The notes beneath the pieces were generated by a model that made no database searches, had not been told where the DNA came from, and saw nothing but the letters and a program-made list of their open reading frames with translations. 64,000 bases of DNA from Hymenobacter cellulosivorans (GTDB lineage: Bacteria; Bacteroidota; Bacteroidia; Cytophagales; Hymenobacteraceae), in the NCBI RefSeq assembly GCF_022919135.1, contig NZ_CP095049.1, positions 1,988,501 through 2,052,500 on the forward strand, given 5' to 3'. Shown here piece by piece: positions 34,581 through 42,686 of this stretch. The number at the start of each line of letters is the position of its first letter. Position 1 is the stretch's first letter. Made by a program: the position numbers and the translations under genes.

Positions 34581-37388
34581 TCAGTGCTGCGGGGCAATGT
34601 GCAGACTCCGGAACTCGGAAGGGGAAATCTGGTAGCGGGCTTTAAAAGAAGTAGAGAAATAGGAGGGCGAGGAAAAGCCCAGCTCGTAGGCAACTTCCGA
34701 AATCGTTAGCGCTTCGTTGAGCAACAGCTCCCGGGCTTTGGTCAGGCGCAGGCTCTGAATGAAGTCGGTGACGCCGGTGCCCAGCACAGCCTTGACTTTG
34801 CGGTAGAGCTGCATGCGCGAAATGCCCAGGCTGCGGGCAATATCTTCCACGCTCAGGTCAGTCTTGGTCAGGTTGGCTTCTACCAGGGCCGTTAGGTCCT
34901 GCAGGAATTTCTGGTCGGGGTTGACGGTCGTTACCGTGGCCGAGTCCACGCTCAGCTCGCGGCGGTAATGCTCCCGCTGCCGGGCGCGGTTGGCCAGCAG
35001 GGTTTTCACGCTTTCCAGCAGGAAAGTCGGGTTGAAGGGCTTGGTCAGGTAAAGGTCGGCGCCGGCCTGCACGCCTTCCACCTGCTGCTCGGGGGCGTTG
35101 CGGGCCGTCAGCATCACCACGGGAATGTGGGAGGTGCGCCAGTCGTTGCGCAGCTGGGTCACGACTTCCAGACCGCTCAGGCCGGGCATCATCACGTCGC
35201 ACACAATCAGGTCTGGAATCAGGTCGGTGGCCAGGCGGAAGCCGCTGTGCCCGTCGGTAGCCGTCTGGACCCGGAAATCGTGGCGCAGCTTGCGGGCCAG
35301 AAAGTCGTTGACCTCGGGGTTGTCCTCGATGACCAGTACTAGGGTTTCGCTGTGCGCGTCGGTGGTAGTGGCCTCGGTTTCGGGCCCAAAGTCGGTAGCC
35401 AGGGCCTCGGGCTCGTCGAGGGTAAGCAAGGTGGGCGCGGCCGGCTCAATGGACCGCAGCTCCTCGGGCAGCTCCCGCGGCAAGGTCACGACGAAGGTGC
35501 TGCCCTGCCCCGGCTGACTGCTAAAGGTGAGCTGGCCCTGGTGCAGACGAACCAGGCCCTGCGCTAGTGCCAGGCCCATGCCCGAGCCCTTGGCCACGGC
35601 GCCCTGGTCGCCCTGGTAAAACCACTCGAAAATGTGGGCCCGGTCCTGGTCAGAGATGCCGCGGCCGGTATCGGCGATGCTCACGCGCAACGTTTCACCC
35701 TCGCCCCGCTGCAAACTAATCGTAATCTGGCCCTGGTCGGGGGTGAATTTGAGGGCATTGCTGAGCAGATTGAAGAATACTTTGTCCAGGATGTTGCCGT
35801 CGAACCAGGCCGGGAGCACCGGCTCGGCGGCCAGGAAGCGCAGCGTCACGCCCCGCAGGCGGGCCGGCTTTTCGAAGGCATCCACGATTTCGCGCACAAA
35901 GGCCACCAAGTTGCTTTCCGAGGCCCGCACCGCCATTTTGCCCACCTCGATTTTGCGGAAATCCAGTAACTGATTTACTAGTTGCAGCAGGCGCTGGGTG
36001 TTGCGCCGCACCAGGGCCAAATCCTGGCGCTGGGCCGGGTTCAGGTCGGGGCTGCTGGTGAGCAGTTCTTCCACCGGGCCCAAAATCAGGGTGAGCGGGG
36101 TGCGCAACTCGTGGCTGAAGTTGGTGAAGAAGCGCAGCTTGGCCTCGGTGTCGGCCCGGGCCTGCTCGGCCAAGGCTTCGAGCTGGTTGCGCTGGTTGCT
36201 AATTTCCTCGTTCTGGCTGACCAACTGGCGGTTAATCTTGTCGTTTTCGGCGTTTTGTAGGGCCAGCTGGTGGTTTATCAGCCGGTTTTTACGGGCCGAG
36301 TTCCAGGCTATCATACCCAGCACCGTTGCACCGAGCAGGGTAACCAGCAGGCCGTACAGAACGGTTTGCTGACTGGCGTAGGTGGCGCGCAGGCGTTGCA
36401 GCAGGCTTTGCTGCCGCTCAATGTCCTCCTGCTGGGTTATCATCTTGTCGGTCTGCTGCTGCATCGTCCGCACGTTGGTCGAGTCGATGACGATGGTACC
36501 GAGCATATTTTCGCGCTTGTAAGGCTGCTTGTGCAGAATGCTCAGGGCCGTGCGGATGGCGTCTTCCCCGCCGGGCGAGTACAGCACCGATGCCGTTTCA
36601 ACGCCCCGCTGCACCAGGTCCAGGCCCTCATTTTTGCCAGCCAGGCCATCTACCCCGATGATTTTCACCTTTTTGTCCAGGCCCAGCTGCCGGCAGATTT
36701 CGGCGGCCCCGCGGCCCATGCCGTCGTTGTGGGCAAAGATGAGCGACACCTCGGGGTGGGCTTTGAGGGCCGTAGCCAGTTCCGGAAGCTTTTTCTCGGT
36801 CCAGTCGCCGGTAACCTGGCTTACTACCCGCATATCGGGGTAGGCGGTCAGGGTTTGGGCAAAGCCCTGGTGCCGCTCGGAAGTGGCCGAGGAGCCGGGG
36901 GTGCCCAGCACTTCGATGATGCGGCCGTGGTGATTGAGCAAGCGGGCTGCGTAGCGGGCTGCCGTTTGGCCTACTTCCAGGTTGTCGCCGCCCACGTAGG
37001 CTGTGTATTGCCCGGAGGCCGTGCGTCGGTCGAGCAGGATTACCGGAACGCCGCGCCGGTAGGCTTCTTCCACGGCCGGCGTTACCGGGCCCGCCTCGTA
37101 GGGCGACACAATAAGCAAATCGATGCCGCCGCGCAGCAGTTCCCGGATTTGCTGCTGCTGCACTTGGCTGTTGTCGTGGGCGTCGAGCATGCGCAGCTCC
37201 ACATCGGGGTGGAAGCTAAGCTCCCGCTCCATGCCGGCCAGCATGGCTTCCCGCCAGGGACCGGCCATGCTGCATTGCGAAAACCCGATGCGGTAGGTTG
37301 GCTGCTTGCCACCAGAAGGGGCACAACTGGTCAGTAGCGCCAGGGCCGGCCACAGGCAAAGCAGAAAGGAAAAAACAAGTCGATTCAA
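34581..37388 (-). CDS. Hybrid two-component regulator with periplasmic sugar-binding sensor
   Basis: The protein has 935 residues. The N-terminus is a signal with lipobox-like LLTSC (Cys22), then a LacI/RbsB-type periplasmic binding domain (about 30-305; YRIGFSQCS, NDGMGRGAAEIC, KIIGVDGL). One membrane helix lies at 342-362, followed by a coiled coil, HisKA with His426 in FSHELRTPL, and a HATPase (N-box near 540, DTGRG, GSGMGLAL). The receiver has Glu688/Asp689 and phospho-acceptor Asp731, and the AraC-type DNA-binding domain spans about 835-930. It should sense a mono- or disaccharide and switch on the adjacent susCD/GH genes. The start is TTG at 37388, chosen because it gives a full signal sequence. 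Confidence 0.92.
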   Translation of the reverse strand: MNRLVFSFLLCLWPALALLTSCAPSGGKQPTYRIGFSQCSMAGPWREAMLAGMERELSFHPDVELRMLDAHDNSQVQQQQIRELLRGGIDLLIVSPYEAGPVTPAVEEAYRRGVPVILLDRRTASGQYTAYVGGDNLEVGQTAARYAARLLNHHGRIIEVLGTPGSSATSERHQGFAQTLTAYPDMRVVSQVTGDWTEKKLPELATALKAHPEVSLIFAHNDGMGRGAAEICRQLGLDKKVKIIGVDGLAGKNEGLDLVQRGVETASVLYSPGGEDAIRTALSILHKQPYKRENMLGTIVIDSTNVRTMQQQTDKMITQQEDIERQQSLLQRLRATYASQQTVLYGLLVTLLGATVLGMIAWNSARKNRLINHQLALQNAENDKINRQLVSQNEEISNQRNQLEALAEQARADTEAKLRFFTNFSHELRTPLTLILGPVEELLTSSPDLNPAQRQDLALVRRNTQRLLQLVNQLLDFRKIEVGKMAVRASESNLVAFVREIVDAFEKPARLRGVTLRFLAAEPVLPAWFDGNILDKVFFNLLSNALKFTPDQGQITISLQRGEGETLRVSIADTGRGISDQDRAHIFEWFYQGDQGAVAKGSGMGLALAQGLVRLHQGQLTFSSQPGQGSTFVVTLPRELPEELRSIEPAAPTLLTLDEPEALATDFGPETEATTTDAHSETLVLVIEDNPEVNDFLARKLRHDFRVQTATDGHSGFRLATDLIPDLIVCDVMMPGLSGLEVVTQLRNDWRTSHIPVVMLTARNAPEQQVEGVQAGADLYLTKPFNPTFLLESVKTLLANRARQREHYRRELSVDSATVTTVNPDQKFLQDLTALVEANLTKTDLSVEDIARSLGISRMQLYRKVKAVLGTGVTDFIQSLRLTKARELLLNEALTISEVAYELGFSSPSYFSTSFKARYQISPSEFRSLHIAPQH

Positions 37389-37501
37389 GGCAGGAGAGGC
37401 GCCCGCGGGCCATTCGGCCCGGTACGGCTACCAAATATACATTAGTCGCCGCGTAGTTGCTGCTAAAAGGATACAGCGAAGCTAGGTTCCAGGTTCCAGG
37501 C

Positions 37502-38233
37502 TCAGCCGTTGCTGGGCCCTTGCAGGCGGCTGGCGTCGTCGTAGAGCGGGGCGGTACCGGCCACGCGGCCCTGCATTTTGCGGCGCCACTGCTCACCCAG
37601 GGCCGGGCAGGCCAGCAGCTCGGCGGCCAGAGTCAGGTTTTCGCGCTGCTCGTACTTCACGCTGTTTACCAGCGTCAGGGGCCAGGCGGGGTAGGGGCGC
37701 TCCAGCAGCTCCAGCACGTCGGTGGGGGCTACGTGGCCGGGCTCCAGTACGCGCATGTACCAGCCGGTGCGGCCTGAGTCCTGCAGCCACTTGGGCAGCA
37801 GGGGCGTGTGCCAGCGCAGGCCCAGCTTGTAACAGGGAGAACGGGGCTGGGAAATCTGGACGACGGCCTCGCCCAACCGGAAAATGTCGCCCAGGCACAC
37901 GTCGTGCTCGGTGGTGGGGCCAGCCAGGGTCAGATTTTCGCCGAAGCTACCGGGCAGCATAGGGTGGCCGAGCTGCTGACTCCAGTAGGGGTAGTGAGCG
38001 CCGGGATACACGCACAGGGCCTGGTCGGGGCCGCCGTGGTTTTTCTGGTCGGCTTGCAGGTCGCCGCTCAGGTTCAGGCCATCCAGCCACACGGGCCCGG
38101 TGATTTCGGCTTTGTGAATGGCCGAGGTCCAGGGCCGGGCGGCTGGCTCCGAGTCGGTGGGGCCGAAGGATTGGGGCTGGCCGACGCGCACGGAGGCCAA
38201 AGGCAGGGACAAGGCAACAAGGTTGGTCGACAT
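37502..38233 (-). CDS. MOSC domain protein, YiiM-like
   Basis: The protein has 243 residues from ATG 38233. It shows the MOSC layout of the YiiM group: a short N-terminal barrel (VALSLPLASVRVGQP), NLSGDLQADQKNHGGPDQAL, VYPGAHYPYW, GSFGENLTLAG, VCLGDIFRLGEAVVQISQPRS and then the conserved Cys in PCYKLGLRW. Such proteins use molybdenum cofactor and protect against N-hydroxylated base analogues. The YiiM-type C-terminal extension with RPYPAWPLTLVN is present. It is probably monocistronic and cytoplasmic. Confidence 0.85.
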   Translation of the reverse strand: MSTNLVALSLPLASVRVGQPQSFGPTDSEPAARPWTSAIHKAEITGPVWLDGLNLSGDLQADQKNHGGPDQALCVYPGAHYPYWSQQLGHPMLPGSFGENLTLAGPTTEHDVCLGDIFRLGEAVVQISQPRSPCYKLGLRWHTPLLPKWLQDSGRTGWYMRVLEPGHVAPTDVLELLERPYPAWPLTLVNSVKYEQRENLTLAAELLACPALGEQWRRKMQGRVAGTAPLYDDASRLQGPSNG

Positions 38234-38325
38234 CAGGCCGGAGAAGCAAGAGAGGGGAACGACGCGGCAGGCACGCATCCTACCGCCGGGCAAGGTCCGC
38301 AAAATTGCCTTAATCCTGCTCCGTC

Positions 38326-38625
38326 TTATTCTTGAAACAGCTTCTTTTCGGCCCAGAAAGTGCCAAAGGGCAGAAACGACACGACCAACGCCAGCAGCGC
38401 CTTGCCCCACGACCAGCTGTGCAGGATGCTCACTTGCAGCACCAGCAGCACATAAAGCACAAACAGCACCCCGTGGGCCATTCCTACGGCTTTTACGGCC
38501 TCGGGCTGGCCAGCCAGATATTTTAACGGCATGGCAATGCCCAACAAGACCAGGAACGACACGCCTTCCAGAAATCCAACCACGCGCAAGCGGCCCAAGG
38601 GCGTCCGCCACCAAGAAGAAAGCAT
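38326..38625 (-). CDS. DUF3817 small integral membrane protein
   Basis: The protein has 99 residues and three membrane helices. Family features are LRVVGFLEGVSFLVLLGIAM at the N-terminus, then KAVGMAHGVLFVLYVLLV with the conserved His, and FLPFGTFWAEKKL at the C-terminus. Function is unknown for the family; it sits in the inner membrane. It lies about 90 bp upstream of the MOSC gene on the same strand. Confidence 0.85.
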   Translation of the reverse strand: MLSSWWRTPLGRLRVVGFLEGVSFLVLLGIAMPLKYLAGQPEAVKAVGMAHGVLFVLYVLLVLQVSILHSWSWGKALLALVVSFLPFGTFWAEKKLFQE

Positions 38626-38788
38626 ACAATCAGCAGCTGATGAAGCGGCAAGGTACGACGCGGCCGGCGAGGCCGAAAGCGGAGGTAGCCCACGGCCCTT
38701 TTCAGGTAAATTAGCAAGCTCGACCTAACTCATTGAGAACGGGAACCGTAAGCCCGCAAAGAATTCACCAACACTATTCTCTCCAACC

Positions 38789-39481
38789 ATGAGCACTTCA
38801 CATCAACCTACTCGCAGCGGCAGCGCCTCTTCCTATAATTCAGCTTCTTTGGGCTCCTCCAACGCCGATGGCTCTTTGCTGGGCCAGGCTAGCAAGTGGC
38901 TCAACAAAGGCAGCGTGGGCGACATGCTCGGCCGCATGACGACCACCCAGAAAGTAGTGGGCGGCGCTCTGCTGGCCGTGGGTGTAAGCGCCCTGCTGCG
39001 CGGCAACAAGAGCAAGGCCAGTAAAGCCTCCGGTGCCGGCTCCGATGCCCAGGTCGACACGCTCAATGAGCTGCTCTACTTCGTCAATGACCGGATTGAA
39101 GGCTATCAGCGCGCCGTCGAGGAAAGCCAGGACCCCCAGAACACGGGTTACTATAAGCAGCTGGTGAGCCAGAGCCAGCAATTTGCCAATGAGCTCAACG
39201 GCTTCCTGCGCCAGCAGGGCGGCAGCCGCCAAGACAGCACCACGGTAAAAGGTAAATTCTACCGCGCCTGGATGGATACGAAAGCCGCCATTACCGGCGC
39301 CGATGAAAAAGCCATTCTTGGCTCCAACATCTACGGCGAGGAGTGGGCCATCAAAGCCTACGAGGACGCCCTGAGCGACAACACGCTGCGTGGCCCGGTA
39401 CGCCAGGCCGTAGAGCGCCAGTATCAGCACTCGAAGCAGACCTACAACCGCCTGAAAGGCATGGAAGGCAAGCAGGAGTAA
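38789..39481 (+). CDS. DUF2383 ferritin-like four-helix protein
   Basis: The protein has 230 residues. A Ser-rich N-terminal stretch and a short hydrophobic segment (KVVGGALLAVGVSALLRG, about residues 55-72) precede the four-helix region. That region (LNELLYFVNDRIEGYQRAVE, SQSQQFANELNGFL, KGKFYRAWMDTKAAITGAD, WAIKAYEDAL) matches the DUF2383/PA2169 group, which is often linked to stress responses. The hydrophobic segment in front of it could tether the protein to the inner membrane. A strong terminator follows directly. Confidence 0.8.
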   Translation: MSTSHQPTRSGSASSYNSASLGSSNADGSLLGQASKWLNKGSVGDMLGRMTTTQKVVGGALLAVGVSALLRGNKSKASKASGAGSDAQVDTLNELLYFVNDRIEGYQRAVEESQDPQNTGYYKQLVSQSQQFANELNGFLRQQGGSRQDSTTVKGKFYRAWMDTKAAITGADEKAILGSNIYGEEWAIKAYEDALSDNTLRGPVRQAVERQYQHSKQTYNRLKGMEGKQE

Positions 39482-39503
39482 GCTGCCTGATATATAATCC
39501 AAC

Positions 39504-39536
39504 AAAAAAGGGCACCCACAGCGGGTGCCCTTTTTT
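39504..39536. terminator. Bidirectional terminator, GGGCACCC family
   Basis: A 14-bp perfect stem AAAAAAGGGCACCC with its complement and loop ACAGC is flanked by A and T tracts between converging genes. Confidence 0.92.
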
Positions 39537-39574
39537 TGTGGTGCAGTTGCAGCTGCGAGCCACGCGACCAAAGC

Positions 39575-40408
39575 CTAGTACATCGTGTCGATGCCGGCCC
39601 GGTCGCCGGCGGAGAGGCCGGTGCGCTGGATGTTGAAGGTGGAGCCGTCTTTCTTGGTGATGGTGGGCTGGCCGTTCGAAGAGAACGAGAACGAGCCGTA
39701 CATCATGATGGAGCCAAAGTCGAGGGCGCCGAAGTCGGTGCCGGCGTAGCCCGAGACGCCGTACTTGGTGAAGTTGTTCTCGTAGCCGGCCTGAATGTTC
39801 TGGGTCAGGATGTTCACGTAGGTGTCCCGGTCGTTGCGGGTTTGCTCGTGGAACAGACCCAGGGCGTGGCCAATTTCGTGGATGGTGTTACCCGTAGAGC
39901 AGCCCGAGGCCAGGTTGATGTACTGGCGGCCGCCAATCATGCCGATGTTGGAGGAGCAGCCCGAGCCCACGCGGAAGGTCACGTAGTTGGCCTGGGTGGT
40001 GCGCTTCACGAAGCGAACGGGCGTGTAGGTCTGCCAGTGGGCAATGGCGTCGGTGACGCGGGTCTGGCTGGGCAGGGCGGCATCGATGGTGTAGTACACC
40101 ACGGCGCTGGGCCACTTGCCGGTGTTGCGGCCGGCGCTTTCGGTCTGCGGGCCGGTGGGGTTTACCTGGCTGGCCGTCAGAATGATGTCGCCTTCCAGGA
40201 TATTCTCCCCGTTGATTTGCTGGTACACGCCCATCTTGCCAACCTGAGTCGGGCCGGTTTTGCTGGGGTAGGCTTCTTCTACTTTGGCATCCTGTACGGC
40301 GGCCGAGGCAGCGGGGGCAGTTGCTTCCTGTTCTTTGGAGCAGCTGGAGAAGGCCGTAGCGCCAACGCTGAGGCCGAGCATGAGGAGGGAAAGACGAGTG
40401 GTTTTCAT
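39575..40408 (-). CDS. Astacin-like (M12A) zinc metalloprotease, lipoprotein
   Basis: The protein has 277 residues with lipobox FSSC (Cys23). The catalytic domain begins near residue 95 (KWPSAVVYYTID, the usual astacin start). It has the zinc motif HEIGHALGLFH (His177, Glu178, His181, His187) followed by E as in astacins, and the Met-turn SIMMYGSFSFS. Astacin-like lipoproteins of Bacteroidota degrade or process proteins at the cell surface. The gene stands alone between two terminators of the same family. The prodomain is short (about 70 residues). Confidence 0.92.
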   Translation of the reverse strand: MKTTRLSLLMLGLSVGATAFSSCSKEQEATAPAASAAVQDAKVEEAYPSKTGPTQVGKMGVYQQINGENILEGDIILTASQVNPTGPQTESAGRNTGKWPSAVVYYTIDAALPSQTRVTDAIAHWQTYTPVRFVKRTTQANYVTFRVGSGCSSNIGMIGGRQYINLASGCSTGNTIHEIGHALGLFHEQTRNDRDTYVNILTQNIQAGYENNFTKYGVSGYAGTDFGALDFGSIMMYGSFSFSSNGQPTITKKDGSTFNIQRTGLSAGDRAGIDTMY

Positions 40409-40555
40409 GGCAAGGGAGAGTTGAATGAATTGCGAATTTTACAAATAATGCGCTTTTAGTTTGCAATAGCAATCAGTTAGGAAGATTATTTATTGAAAAT
40501 GATATAGGTAATATCGAATAAAACTGCCGGCGAAGACGCTGCTTATTGCCAATAA

Positions 40556-40582
40556 AAAGGGCACCCTCAGCGGGTGCCCTTT
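40556..40582 (-). terminator. Terminator, GGGCACCC family
   Basis: A perfect AAAGGGCACCC stem with loop TCAGC reads into TTTTTATTG on the minus strand, 24 bp after the stop of the small exported protein gene. Confidence 0.88.
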
Positions 40583-40606
40583 CGGGTGTAGGTCGTGGGG
40601 AGGGGA

Positions 40607-40923
40607 CTAGCGCTTGTTCAGGCCGGCAATGTAACCGGCCCAATAATCGTACTCGGCGCTACCGAAGGTGGTAAGGCTCTGCTCATACCGGGCGTAGTCT
40701 ACTTCGAGCCGGAGCTCGGCCTGGAAATCCAGGTTGTGGGGGTTATTGTTATAGTAGCTCAGCAGCGATACCCGCACGGATTGGCCCAGGTCGTAGCCTT
40801 CGGCGTAATCGGCGGGGGGCGCACGGCTAGGGTGGCTGGGCGGGTTGCGGTAGTAGTAGCCTGGGCAGTACCGGCGCTGAGCGCGAGGGCAACTAATGGA
40901 AGATAAAACAGGGCTTTTTTCAT
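40607..40923 (-). pseudogene. Small exported protein of unknown function, frame broken
   Basis: ATG 40923 opens a clear signal peptide (MKKALFYLPLVALALSAGTAQA) and a Thr/Pro-rich start of the mature part. The frame then stops at 40759. The continuation is in the next frame: ADYAEGYDLGQSVRVSLL, then YYNNNPHNLDFQAELRLEVD, and AEYDYWAGYIAGLNKR to TAG at 40607. The break is at the G6 run 40814-40819. One more base gives a 105-residue protein with normal codon use throughout and a terminator 24 bp downstream. Family unknown; it is likely a small periplasmic protein. Confidence 0.65.
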
Positions 40924-41154
40924 AGGAAGGAAGTAGGATGGATAGGTTGAGGAATACGCAAACCTAGCCCCCAGGCCGGGCCGGGGAAAGGTCACTATCG
41001 GTGTAAATGTGACACGACAGGGTGGCGGAACAGAACTGGCAAAACGGCGGGGCCCCGGCATGAAAGCCAGTCAGGAGGTTGCTGGGGCCAGTGCTGGGCC
41101 ATAATAGAGGCGCAAATTGCCTCTTGACCCGCCCGCGGTGACTCCCGAAGTCGA

Positions 41155-41355
41155 TTCGGACGCCTGCGAAACCGTTTCGGACACTCATGAAGCCATTTCG
41201 GTTGCCCATGATACCGTTTCGGACGCCCATGGTACGGTTTCGGACACTCACGAAGCCATTTCGGACGGCCATGATAGGGTTTTGGACACTCACGACACGG
41301 TTTCGGACGCCTATGATACCGTTTCGGACGGTGAGGAAGTGACTTCGGACGGGCT
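41155..41355. repeat. 21-bp tandem array, ten units with TTCGGAC core
   Basis: TTCGGAC, or a one- or two-base variant, recurs with exact 21-bp period at 41155, 41176, 41197, 41218, 41239, 41260, 41281, 41302, 41323 and 41344. Units alternate between an ACTCA(T/C)GAAG type and a GCCCATGATA type. Because 21 is a multiple of three, both strands stay open. On the + strand a frame from TTG 41117 to TAA 41362 would encode seven-residue repeats such as DTHEAIS and DAHDTVS. The minus strand gives VRNGIMG-like heptads. I cannot tell whether it is coding (possible 81-residue peptide, low support) or a DNA-level array. It ends 86 bp before the next gene. Confidence 0.85.
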
Positions 41356-41441
41356 AAAATAAACGGGACCGTAGGGAGGGGCCGAGAAAGAAATCCTAGT
41401 AGTTTACGGCTATGTTAAACCCCTAATTTATTTCGTGTTAT

Positions 41442-42152
41442 ATGCGTAAGCTTACCGTTGATTTCAGTTTCCGGCAGGAAGAGTTGCTGCCCCTGGCCCG
41501 CCTGCTACAAGGGCACGTCACGCGGGACCTGGCCGAGTTCAAACAGCTGCTGCCGGAGGAGTACGGCCCCCGGTTCTTGCCCGACTACGCCGCCCGCCTG
41601 GCCGCGGCCGAAGCCCTGACGAGCACCAGCATCAGTCGGGGCCAGGCCCAGCTGATTACGCAGCGCATCAAGAGCACGTCGGCCAAGCTGCCCCAACTGC
41701 TCGACCACCTCGAAGCGCGGGTGCGCCGGGCCCAGGGCCTGACGGTACCGGCCGCGTCGTTTGGCATCAAGGAAGTGCGGCAGGCCCGCACCTCCGGCGA
41801 CATGGAGCGCCTGGAGGCCCGGCTTAAAGCCTTGCTCCAAAACCTGGATGCCAACCGCGAGGCCCTGGCAGCCAAGGGCCACCCGGAAGCGGATACCACG
41901 GCTCTGCGCACCCTCTACACCGACCTGACCCAGGACACGACCTTGCAGGACTTATACCAGACTGGCAGCCAGGGCCTCACGGCCGAGAATATTACGACCC
42001 TGAACCACCTCTACGCGCTGATGCAGGAGGTAATGGCCGACGGCAAAAGCCTCTATGGCCGCTCGGATAAGGTGAAGGCGCGGACGAATTATACGCTGCG
42101 GCAGCTGCTAAAGCGGGTGAGGACGGAGCGGGATGGGGAGAGTGAGGCGTAA
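41442..42152 (+). CDS. Helical protein of unknown function
   Basis: The protein has 236 residues, no signal peptide and almost all predicted helix. The N-terminus MRKLTVDFSFRQEELLPLARLL is followed by a long charged region with Leu spacing suited to coiled coil (about residues 75-150). The C-terminus is basic (KVKARTNYTLRQLLKRVRTE). The charge pattern and the absence of Cys suggest a cytoplasmic protein, perhaps nucleic-acid binding. I do not recognise the family. It follows the 21-bp array directly and is closed by a strong terminator. Confidence 0.7.
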   Translation: MRKLTVDFSFRQEELLPLARLLQGHVTRDLAEFKQLLPEEYGPRFLPDYAARLAAAEALTSTSISRGQAQLITQRIKSTSAKLPQLLDHLEARVRRAQGLTVPAASFGIKEVRQARTSGDMERLEARLKALLQNLDANREALAAKGHPEADTTALRTLYTDLTQDTTLQDLYQTGSQGLTAENITTLNHLYALMQEVMADGKSLYGRSDKVKARTNYTLRQLLKRVRTERDGESEA

Positions 42153-42172
42153 GGAGTAGGCTAGTGGAAAGG

Positions 42173-42201
42173 AAAAGGGCACCCGTGAGGGTGCCCTTTT
42201 T
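42173..42201. terminator. Bidirectional terminator, GGGCACCC family
   Basis: A perfect AAAAGGGCACCC stem with tetraloop GTGA and a following T5 lies 20 bp after the helical protein gene. Confidence 0.92.
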
Positions 42202-42236
42202 GTTTGGGGTAGTGTTGTGCTGGCGCAGCCGCTCGG

Positions 42237-42638
42237 CTATGGAGCAGAATAGGTGGCAAAGGCTTCTGTGGCGGCTCCATCTAGCAAACAGCAAGTGGCA
42301 TAGGATATACTGTCTACCCAATCCGCCAACTGCTGAATTTGCTCATCTCGTATTAGATTATTGCTGCGTAGCATTCCTTCTGGTTCAAGGCCCCAGGCTC
42401 TTGCAAAATGACAGATACCCCAGAGGGCGGCAATGATTTCGCGGTCTACAGTTGGATGAGTGAAGTCGTCGGCTAAGACGCGCAGGGCAGCCATTACCTC
42501 GTGGTAATTGGCTTCAATTAGGGTTCCATTGAATGGACGCAGCATCCCGAGGAAGCCCCGCGCAGACTTAGGATGCTCAAAGTCTTCGTGGTTAAATGAA
42601 TGGTGGAGCAATAGCTCTTTGGCTTCTTGTTTGGTCAT
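42237..42638 (-). CDS. Small helical cytoplasmic protein of unknown function
   Basis: The protein has 133 residues, no signal peptide and is mainly helical. The N-terminus MTKQEAKELLLHHSFNHEDF is acidic; the centre has EVMAALRVLADDF and AALWGICHFARAWGL; two Cys lie near the C-terminus (ATCCLLDG). Size and style resemble immunity or DUF proteins found next to toxins, but no toxin gene is adjacent. GC content is lower than in most of the window, rising again only near the stop. It shares an AT-rich islet with the next gene and may have been acquired with it. Confidence 0.6.
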   Translation of the reverse strand: MTKQEAKELLLHHSFNHEDFEHPKSARGFLGMLRPFNGTLIEANYHEVMAALRVLADDFTHPTVDREIIAALWGICHFARAWGLEPEGMLRSNNLIRDEQIQQLADWVDSISYATCCLLDGAATEAFATYSAP

Positions 42639-42686
42639 AGCCTATTTGCTATCTAGTATTGTGAGCAATTGCTATAGAAATACTAT

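Noticed and set aside
37501..38629. 375-residue version of the MOSC gene
   Set aside because: The extra N-terminus runs through intergenic DNA and into the DUF3817 gene; the 243-residue form from ATG 38233 matches the family.
40964..41293. Minus-strand frame with VRNGIMG-like heptads
   Set aside because: It is open because the 21-bp unit lacks stops; it runs on into unrelated sequence and has no credible start context. It is kept only as part of the array note.
41117..41362. Possible 81-residue peptide over the 21-bp array
   Set aside because: Only a TTG start, no visible promoter or family; reported as a possibility within the repeat rather than as a gene.
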